Below are positions 55,742 to 64,000 of a DNA stretch of 64,000 bases, in pieces; the stretch's first letter is position 1; every line of letters starts with the position of its first letter. The stretch is from Branchiostoma floridae. Its lineage: Eukaryota > Chordata > Leptocardii > Amphioxiformes > Branchiostomatidae. The notes beneath the pieces are model-generated. The model saw only the letters and a program-made list of their open reading frames with translations, searched no databases and had not been told where the DNA came from. Made by a program: the position numbers and the translations under genes. The stretch covers positions 4,813,817 to 4,877,816 of the forward strand of contig NC_049983.1 in NCBI RefSeq assembly GCF_000003815.2, read 5' to 3'.

Positions 55742-58700
55742 AACAACTCCCAGCAGGACAAGAGCTTCTCAGGAATGGGCACAGCTGTAGAGGCAAAGAC
55801 GATCTTGCCTTTCTCAGTTTATCTAGGTACACGTACTACCAGCAGATACATGTTGGATTACAGGTACACTGAATGATTATGATGACATGTATCTGAGAGT
55901 TATTATGGAACACCGATGGCCAAAACAATCTCCTTGTATTTTGTGTGGTCAAGACTGTTTCTTCTATATATTTAGTGAGTTAGGCCATCTTTTTACAGCA
56001 ATGAAAGATGTTTTTTGACATAAGAAATAAGATGTGCTTCAGTTTTCTTTGTAATGTAATCATTATGGTAATTTTGCTTCAATGCCTCACACTTCCATGT
56101 ACATGTTGTAACCTCTTCATGGACCTTCGATCTGCAGATCCACCCATATGCATGTCATCCAGCAGTCCTCTAGTAATTAACTGTCATGTCATTTGTATTG
56201 ATTCCCTCGCTAATGAGTTGCAAAGTTACACAACCAGTGTTGCGTATATAGCATACAGTTCATCTTGCGAGATGTTGAGGTTCTAGTACTGTAAGTTTAC
56301 CTGTCCATGTATTAAGTACAATGCTAGTTAAGATACCCACATGTGAACTGTACACCGCTACTGGATGCCAAGGAGCCCCTACGACCACTGTGGTTACAGG
56401 CCATGAGTGAGTGAGTGAACTTTATATAGTGAGACAGAACTGTTTGTTTTTTCAGACATGCATATGATTGTTTTACATGTAAAATGTGGGTTGTGCATTG
56501 AAATGATGGAAGTAACTAGCATATTAATGCATCAGAGGTGGTGTTAAACAATGTTTATATTACGATGGTAATATTACTTTCACTTGTCAATTTTGGGTAT
56601 AGTTATACCAAAGAAACTTTTAGTGAATAGAATGGTACATTGATATCACATGGTAGGTTTGAGCTCAGTACAATTGTCAAAACTTTAATAGGGGAAACAC
56701 TGGAGAAACACACCCAGCAGAAGAGGTAATAAAAAAATTTAAAAAAAACATGTCTTGTATGAATCTTCCCTTCTTTCCCTAGTCAGAGGGTTCCTAATGT
56801 TTGCTTTGGAGGACATATGTCGGGAAGGTTTCCTTATCACCAATTAGAGACAGTCATTCTAATGTGTCTCTCATGAGTGTCATGGTAATGATAAATCAAT
56901 CACTCCTAGGAGAGCATAGCAGACAGCAGGCTGGCAGGTCCTTGTGTGTCTGTGGGTGGAGTAATTGGTCATGGATATTAGCTATGTTTTCCATTGGGTT
57001 TCACATAATATCATTCAGTCATACATTGGAATCACTATGGAAAAGTGTCCCAGTATGTGTTTGCTGTAATTTAGTTAAATATCTATTTCAAGAATAAACA
57101 AAACTCTGTAGGATACAAACCTCCATGATGAAGAAATTATTGTGTTAAACTTTTCCTCAAATGTGACCCTATTAGACTTCTGACATGCAAGTCCACCATG
57201 CAAAAGGATCCATATTTTAAGGTGTGAACAGTCATTCAATGTGTGAAACTCTTATCTCAGTAAGAAAGGGTATTGTAGCATTTCTTCATCAATTATGTAT
57301 ATGATTATGACGCCCATATGTGTGTGGTGAATATATCTAAATGTTAAACTTTGCCTAACTTCCAAATGAGTGAGCTTCCAAATGAACCACTAGTGTTTTC
57401 TCATCAATTATGCCAATTTGATTCATTTGCATAACATATCTATTTTGACAACTTAATGAGCATTCTGCAACTGGACTTTATAACTGGACGTCATAGAAAT
57501 TGTTGTCACTTACTCCATGCTTTGTCTTCACCTGTGTATGTCTTAAGTCCCGAGGAAACAAGATACCCAGAAACCAGGGAGTGATATGTTGGAAAGTGCT
57601 TTTTTCACTAAAGCTAAGCCCAGATTCATAACTGCTACCCACAGTAACAATAATCATGTTTGCAATAATTATTGCTGTTTAACAATTATAACGTCATGTT
57701 ACATTCAGCCTTTGCTGGCTGGGGTTTATGACCCCCTCCCCAAGAGGTGGCAACTGTAAGGCCAGCTGCTAGTGCGATTTTAGTCAGGCTACATGTAACA
57801 TAACCATTGAGAACTGGCACTATAGTTAGACTACGTTTGATATATAGTTCTGCCCAAATATTTTGCATTGTCAAGGAGGATTGAAGTACATACCAAACAA
57901 ATGCATTCAGTAATTGCAGGGCAAATCTCAGCACTAGACATGGCAGCTCATTTTGTACATGGACAGTGATGGATGTGATTTATTCTGGACTCTGATTGCT
58001 GTAGCCAGGAGATACAGCATTATTGGATTGTAGCGAAAATGATTTTGCGTAGAAAGTATGCTACCAGGTATCCTTCGATCTTACTAGTCCAGATTTATCT
58101 ATTTCTATCAATGTCCATTCCTGTTTCATTCAGAGCATGGCTTTTAAATACTTCTGTCTCTCTTTGGAAATTCACTATGAATCATGAATCAATCATCCAA
58201 TCAGTTAAATCAGGAAATCTTTTGCAGCCATCATTTATGTGTTACTGCTTGATAGCCTTGATGAATCTGTCCAATCAAACATTTTCTCCCGTTCATGGAG
58301 AGAATAACGTGAATGTTGGAGGAAACAATGTAATGCATGACATTGTGACTCTTCTAAGAAGTGGTGTAGGTCCCCCCCCCCCCGCCCCCAAGCAGCTTGT
58401 TTTGGAATTGCAGGGGCTTGAGACTATGAAGTAGAATAACTCAAGAAGGTGCCAATACATCATCATGAATTTCAGCTTAAATCTTGATTGACATAATCAG
58501 GTGCTAATTATGCATTAGCTGACTTGCGTAAGTGGTGAGGAAAGTTTTTAATCAAATCTGCTTCATTACATGATAGCACTGTCAAACATGTGATATATGT
58601 AACTGAAAAAGACAGGAACATCAATATACAATTTAAGCTATTCGGCAAGAAAACATAATTTAATTTAACAGTCACAACTTCCTGACAAGCTTAAAAAAAG

Positions 58701-59600
58701 CTAAACTGATCCTTTGAGCAAACAACAAATCAAGTCCATAGCCTGTCATGACCATTGCATCACAAAAATTCTGTTGTACCAAGGATATTATATTTGCATG
58801 GCGCACACCTATCTGCATGATAAGCATCATACAGATCCTTCGACAGCTTCTCCTGTTTTTCTTAAATACATGTAAATAGATTCTACATCCACTATAGAAA
58901 GTCCTATCTTGTCCTGTTTAACCATGATTGCCTAACAGGGCACAGGAACTTGTACCAGAACTTTAAACACAATACTATACAGCTCTCGAAGCACCATGAA
59001 GACTAATAAGCAAACACAAATTATACCTGACCAATACTGCAACAGAAAAGTCTGTTCCTTTGCCAGAATTCCATTTTATACTGAATTATACAAATGAGTA
59101 TCTCATTTACATCTTAAACTATGCATGGTTATGTACACCTTTAACTAACTAAGTCACATTGAAAGTATCATTTACCAAGGAACCATGGTATAGTCACATT
59201 AACTAAACAAATCCTAATTTGCATAGTTGGTACCTGTAAATGTACCTGCTATAAAGTACAAATGTTAGTCGTTTTTAAAAGTCGCATTATGGAAAACCTT
59301 GAAATTATAGGTAATAAACTCAATACAAATTCCAGAATATGCAACTTGAGGGCTAAAATTGACTTTGACCTTCATCTGCCCAAGCCTATCCACATATCCT
59401 ATGATCACAATCAATACAAAGGTTCTTAAGTTTCAATGACAAATATCCAGAAACACACTCAGACACACCCCTGTTGGTAAATGGCATGGCCCATAATGAC
59501 ATCAGTTAATATTTAAAACCAAGCAGAGGTGCAGAAATGCCCCCAAAGCACACAAAGTCACCCTGCAGTACCAAGTTCAAAGTTCAAAAGGCCCCAAATC
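55742..59600. other. 3' flank of IARS1 and repeat-rich intergenic DNA
   Basis: After the presumed 3' UTR, fragments of the CATGGAGGT-ended family (TAATTATGC, TTTGCATA, AATGAGGA words) appear near 57390-57520, 58430-58700 and 59090-59240. A C13 run lies near 58370. ORFs of 98-131 codons here show no family resemblance. Confidence 0.5.
57093..57098 (+). terminator. Candidate polyadenylation signal of IARS1
   Basis: AATAAA 1.35 kb after the stop. No better hexamer was noticed closer to 55741, but variants were not fully checked. Confidence 0.25.
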
Positions 59601-59900
59601 AAACCTGACTGATCGATAAGGTTTTTGATCAAGACCCCGGAGGTAATGGGTTCGAAACTGCTGATTTGTTCAATGTTGTGCCGATGGGAAAGGCAATTTA
59701 CACGACTTTTCTCACTTCACTCAGGTAAAAGTGAGTACATGTACCTAGCTTCGGTAAGGGCCATCCTTGGATAGGACATTAAATGGATGTCACGTGTTTG
59801 AGGAGAGCTTGAGCGCGTTAAAGAACCCATCGCTCTTATTGAAAAGAGTAGGGGTGAGGATGATGATGAGGGGTGAGGATCAAAACCTACACTGTCCTTT
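59600..59900 (+). repeat. tRNA-derived SINE
   Basis: An A box-like GATCGATAAGG and a B box GGGTTCGAAACTG about 40 bp later are followed by GGGAAAGGCAATTTACACGAC, TTCTCACTTCACTCAGG and GTACCTAGCTTCGG, a body that I recall from SINEs common in marine invertebrates. The 3' boundary is uncertain. Confidence 0.6.
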
Positions 59901-60232
59901 GGATGCACATGGGGCAATTAATATTGCTGTAACAGTTGTATTGAGGTCATCTGAGTTGGTGCCAAATGGCAGCCGCTCTATAGACCCTTGCAATTCAGCC
60001 CCGGCAATTGTAAACAGTCCTCACAATTAAGCCCCTGGGTGCGAAGAGAGAGTAGTCGGCTTACCCAATAACCGTACAATAACAACATAATTGGTAGGAT
60101 ACAGAATGGTCTCATACCCTCCTCTTTTCCATAAGGTGTAGGCAGGCCCTTTTAATTTCCCGTAATTCGTAGTGCCATCATGATAGGAAAATCAGATTGG
60201 AAAGAAAAACACACATTCAAGCTTTCTAGATG

Positions 60233-60246
60233 TTTATTTATTTATT
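60233..60246 (-). terminator. Cluster of polyadenylation signals on the minus strand
   Basis: Reads AATAAATAAATAAACATC on the minus strand. The 500 bp upstream of it on that strand look like unique UTR-type sequence, so a minus-strand transcript, perhaps noncoding, may end here. Confidence 0.25.
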
Positions 60247-61029
60247 CGGAAATGTGACAAATACATTACACAGACTCACAGGCAGCGTAACCCCAAAGGA
60301 TTCCACACAGTTCAGTCAATGAGCACTGTTGACTCTCATGTTCATCTTATCAGATCATTGCAGGGGAGCAAGTAAACCTAAGACAATGGTCTGACAGCAC
60401 ACTGACGTCACCACAAGAGCGGGTCCTCTCATCTGACGCTATTTATAGTACGTTACCTTTGTATTGTGTAATCGAGGGGCACAGTGCAGTGCAGCGATCA
60501 ACCTGTTAACATAGAGTAATTTACAACTTCCTGGCACATCTTATAGCTGATACAGTATTTCTACTCTCCTTAGACAATGCTTACAAATAAAATCAAGCAA
60601 ATGTTTGGATCCGGCGCTGTACTACAAAGTACAGACAGAAACGGAAGTAAGAACCCTGATTGAAACTTCGTTGTCGTTGGGTCAGCTCACAGTTTTCTCT
60701 GACCTGAAGTTACTGATAAAATTTTAACGTTACGTAAACATTTCAATATGATCATAAATAGTTAAATAAAATAAATCATATTTCGCCATTCGACGAGTGG
60801 CTGTCATGTCAAACCAGGCCGCCAGAAAAGACAGTAACGTTGCTTGGCGACAACGTATTCAATAAATAAAGCATCCATCCAATCTGACATTTTTGAATGC
60901 CGAATAAGGTGACCTTCCTCGGAAAGATTGTAAAAAATGTCCCTGATGCGGTGAGGGAGCTTGGAGGCTGCTAGTTATCTCACCTGTCGAGAACTTGTGC
61001 TTCCGGGTTAGGTTACTTGATGACGTCAG

Positions 61030-61180
61030 AGTTGCCCAGGGATACATGCAAATGAGATGAGAATTCATGCAAATGAGGACAATTGACCAATCAGGGCGCA
61101 GAAATATCCCCTATGACAACACAATACGTCACGTGGTGGAGCGTGGGGTCGGGCGTTCGAACATCGGAAAATTGACTAGG
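61030..61180 (+). promoter_or_regulatory. Promoter-like segment of a gene beginning near the right edge
   Basis: Two ATGCAAAT octamers 23 bp apart (61046 and 61069), then GACCAATCAGG (CCAAT box), GTCACGTGGT (E-box, USF type) and CG-rich GTCGGGCGTTCGAACATCGG. Direction is inferred from the exon-like sequence that follows. Confidence 0.4.
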
Positions 61181-61377
61181 AAATTTTATTGGCAGAAAAT
61201 CCTAGCGGTTTTCTCGCCTTTTCTGTGTAATTAGCTCGTGCAGGACTTTCTCGTAGACCCTGAACTGTTTTCGGCCCTTCCTCAATCGATACTGTGTCGA
61301 TCGAAGGCTCCAGGGCTGCTAAAAAGTGTTTGAACGGCGAGAGGTCGGCCGTGACCCCTACTCTCCCCATCGGCTGG
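61150..61377 (+). other. Possible noncoding first exon
   Basis: CG-rich sequence without ATG ending in a strong donor, CGGCTGG|GTAAGT. If real, it is the 5' UTR exon of a gene whose coding part lies right of 64000 or in exons that I could not identify. Confidence 0.35.
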
Positions 61378-62735
61378 GTAAGTTGATTTGAGAGAACATG
61401 ACTGGCTAATAATTTTGTTATATTCGTACATGTTCACCCAGGCTTGTGGCTTACAATATGGCATGTTTGTTGTGTGGGGTGATGTTTGTGTACATGCCTG
61501 TGCGTGCGTTAGTGTTGTAAGAACATGTGGTGGGTGCCCACCCCACCCTGCCCGTGCGAATCGTCTGTGCGCAACGCCCACCTTCAGCAACAAGACGTGA
61601 CCTTGGCGTGTTCTTGTCTCTGAAACAGGCTCTAAATACTTCTGTTTTCTGTAATGGGTGAGTCATACTACCAACCCTCCATTCGTCCACCCTGCCAAAT
61701 CTCAAGTTGTGTGCATTTTTCCTGATGTGTACTCCAGAAATTTGTTCTGCAAATTTAAGGTTTCATGTTGGGATTTATCAAGCCTATCGTAGAACTAGCC
61801 GGATGGGTGATAGCGAATTTTGGATAGGTGTTGTGATGAACTTGTGTCTACGCAATTCCCTTTCTAGTTATAGGCCTCCAGAAACAATTATATCTGATGA
61901 ATGGTTATTGGTGGTGCTTACAATTTATCCCCTTGGATTGGAATGTTTCCCTTGCTCCAGTCACACCTAAACCCAAATCTCTTGGATTGTAAGACTCAAC
62001 AAGGAATTGAAAAGAAAACCTCATGTTTAGACTTTTGAAACCAGACCCCCCCTACGTTTCCGCATGGAAAACAATTTACGGCGCATGTTTGGACATGTCT
62101 GAGAGGCAAAGTTTCGCCGAAATTTTGAATCGGCAAATCGAGCCGCCATTTTTCCAAATGCCGCACATGAGGCGTTTTGTCGTAAATGGACCAGACCAAA
62201 TTCTGACAGGTGTGTGCCCGTGGGGAATAGACACTCCCTTTTATCAGTCACCAGGGCTAGAAACCTTGGTTATCATTTTTATCATAGTGATTCATTCCAG
62301 AACCTTTCTTGAGTATCTTCCCATATGTGTGACATGGTCTCCAGCTGAACAGGTATAAAGATATTGATCCGAATTACTGTAATGTTTTGATTGTACAACA
62401 ATGATGAAATTTGACTTTGCATACAATTTTTGTATGACGCATCTGCACCTAGACCCCACAGTGAATATAATCAAAAACAAGGCTTTAATTAAACCCCCTG
62501 AGATAGTGGTACATCACCAGACACTGTAAATGCAGAAATTGTATCGATGGTTTTATGTTCGTGGTCTTCTGTCCCAAATAAACGTACCAGAGCGTTTATT
62601 TTTTCGGCTGCAAAATCCACCAGGTATGTTCTTATTTTGGAGGGTAGGTTTATTATTTCTTTTGAAAATTGGCGCTTTGCTAACCATGGACCTCCAAAAT
62701 ATTGAAAGTTTGGGGTTTTCTACCCATATTTCCAT
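61378..62735. other. Unassigned sequence, presumed intron
   Basis: Includes a CG-richer island at 62040-62210 with an open frame on both strands and, on the minus strand, GGAAAAATGGCGGCTCG, a YY1-type initiator at an ATG. I do not recognise either frame. Confidence 0.4.
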
Positions 62736-63123
62736 CAGGGTTCTCCTCAGAATTTTTTAGTATAGTGGAGGGACTGGCAAAAATAACCCGCACCAACGCG
62801 CTGCGCTTTCATGAAAATGGGTTCATTTTGCAATGACAGAGGGTGTCAAATACTACAAGTATAATATATTGTTGTGATTCCTTTGTTGTGAAGTGGCAAA
62901 ATGACTATTGTTTTGATCATTGCTCATTCACAAGTTTTTGCAGACAATGCTGACTGGAAAAGTGATGCCACTTGGCACAAAAATCTGTGAATTGTCATTA
63001 ATTTTAGCAAAACTAACAAAGAAAATAGGGAAGAAACACACTAAATTTGAAAAATAGTTTAGTGGAGCTGGCTGAGAGTATAGTGGAGGGCCTCCCTTAT
63101 TCCACCCTCTGGGGAGAACCCTG
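62736..63123. mobile_element. hAT-like MITE (388 bp)
   Basis: Ends CAGGGTTCTCCTCAGA and, inverted, CAGGGTTCTCCCCAGAG. Both arms carry TATAGTGGAGGG. TTTCCAT flanks both sides (62729-62735, 63124-63130), one base short of the expected 8. Confidence 0.75.
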
Positions 63124-63264
63124 TTTCCATGGTATTGTTGCTCGAAATTCCCCATTTTTCGGGCGAAGCCAAACATCCTAGCGGTTACGCAGTACCCGTA
63201 ACATATCGGTCGAAGTAAATGTTATTATTGGGAGAAAATAAGACACCACACTGACGTTTTGAAA

Positions 63265-63500
63265 CACAATTTGTATATAAACAAATTTTATAGTCAATGT
63301 TTACATCATAAACCAAAACAAACTGATCAGAAAACATGTCATACCAGCACCATGCACAGCATATTTTTGGCTGAGTGGTTCCACAAGGTAGGCATGAGGC
63401 GAAAGAATAATTCTTTCATATTAGAAATACTGGACGAAAACAAGAACTATAACTTTGCTTTCCTTGTGATATGAGTTTTGAGGCCACAAATTCTCCAAAA
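63265..63500 (+). repeat. Dispersed repeat, copy 2 (partner at 15302-15525)
   Basis: Colinear with the copy left of the gap, without the hairpin words and the tRNA-like head seen there. Confidence 0.65.
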
Positions 63501-63587
63501 CGTAAGTAAAAGTTAAAACAGGAACAAATTCTACACTACACACAGGTGTTAGAACTTATAGCAAATGTCACTTAGGATGTCTTGCCC

Positions 63588-63878
63588 TTCATTTCTGAGT
63601 TTGAGGTGCAAAATATGTGGCCTGAAAAAAAACACGTTTGTAATAGACAAAAACAACAAGCGGCAATATCTTTAATCGCCCAATAAGTCTAACGGGTTCT
63701 TACCAAATTGCAAAAATGGCAATATTAGCCAATCACATCGCACCAAAACTCCAAGCAACACCATCTAGCGACCATGATGACAATTCATCCAATTTGGGCG
63801 GTTTGTTGTTTTCTTCGGGCACTAAAGTTTCTTTCTTCAAGGCCACATAGATGGGCCTCAAACTCAGAAAAAAATGAA
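63588..63878. mobile_element. Foldback MITE (~290 bp)
   Basis: TTCATTTCTGAGTTTGAGG and TATGTGGCCTGAA on the left return inverted as TTCAAGGCCACATA and CCTCAAACTCAGAAA on the right. The interior has AT-rich, ATGGCAATATTAGCC-type sequence and no ORF. Confidence 0.65.
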
Positions 63879-64000
63879 TTGAATACACATTCACAAGAAA
63901 GAAGAAATGTTGTTTGCCCCCATGGTTATTTTTTCTGAGCGCTGAGTCTCCATTTAGAGTGAAAGTTTACGAGGATTATAATTTATATAGTTGAGGAACT

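Noticed and set aside
58039-58434. 131-codon ORF downstream of IARS1
   Set aside because: Runs into a poly-C tract and a dispersed repeat; composition is like noncoding DNA and no motif is visible.
1-64000. CRISPR arrays, bacterial operons, ribosome binding sites, phage modules
   Set aside because: All supported genes are spliced animal genes; tandem arrays here lack spacer structure.

Overview
This is eukaryotic nuclear DNA: split genes with GT-AG introns, low gene density, CpG-rich promoter-like patches and many short transposons. The encoded proteins are animal-type. The style of the repeats (dense TACATGTA palindromes, many MITEs, numerous small introns) fits an invertebrate chordate such as amphioxus (Branchiostoma). 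That species call is an inference, not a proof. A run of 431 N (15895-16325) is an assembly gap.

Layout. (1) 1-8075, + strand: the last six coding exons of HAUS7, a subunit of the augmin complex; the first ~40% of the gene lies left of the window. Its introns carry three tandem arrays. Two of them start exactly on exon/intron junctions and so copy the 5' splice site. (2) 8076-11009: HAUS7 3' flank, a foldback repeat and possible minus-strand noncoding exons. (3) 11010-11636, minus strand: a 208-residue ORF that I read as a short, divergent HEXIM-like protein, with a CpG/CCAAT-containing upstream region. (4) 11640-16985: intergenic, holding a 2.2 kb CACTA-type DNA transposon, a tRNA-like SINE head and the N gap. 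(5) 16995-55741, + strand: a complete cytoplasmic isoleucyl-tRNA synthetase gene (IARS1). I could follow 32 coding exons whose lengths sum to 3849 nt = 1282 codons plus stop, with all junction phases consistent. Its introns hold a 5'-truncated LINE with a 640-codon reverse transcriptase ORF, several hAT, pogo, Harbinger and mariner-like MITEs, a 177-bp palindrome and a promoter-like CpG cluster. (6) 55742-64000: intergenic repeats, a SINE, and from about 61030 a promoter-like segment with a possible noncoding first exon of another + strand gene that runs off the window.

The genes have unrelated jobs (spindle microtubule nucleation, a probable P-TEFb/7SK-type transcription regulator, and isoleucine charging), so no functional cluster is suggested. 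The points that most deserve a second look are the duplicated splice sites in HAUS7, the HEXIM-like gene with a doubled acidic motif and no coiled coil, and a set of young transposons with intact target-site duplications.
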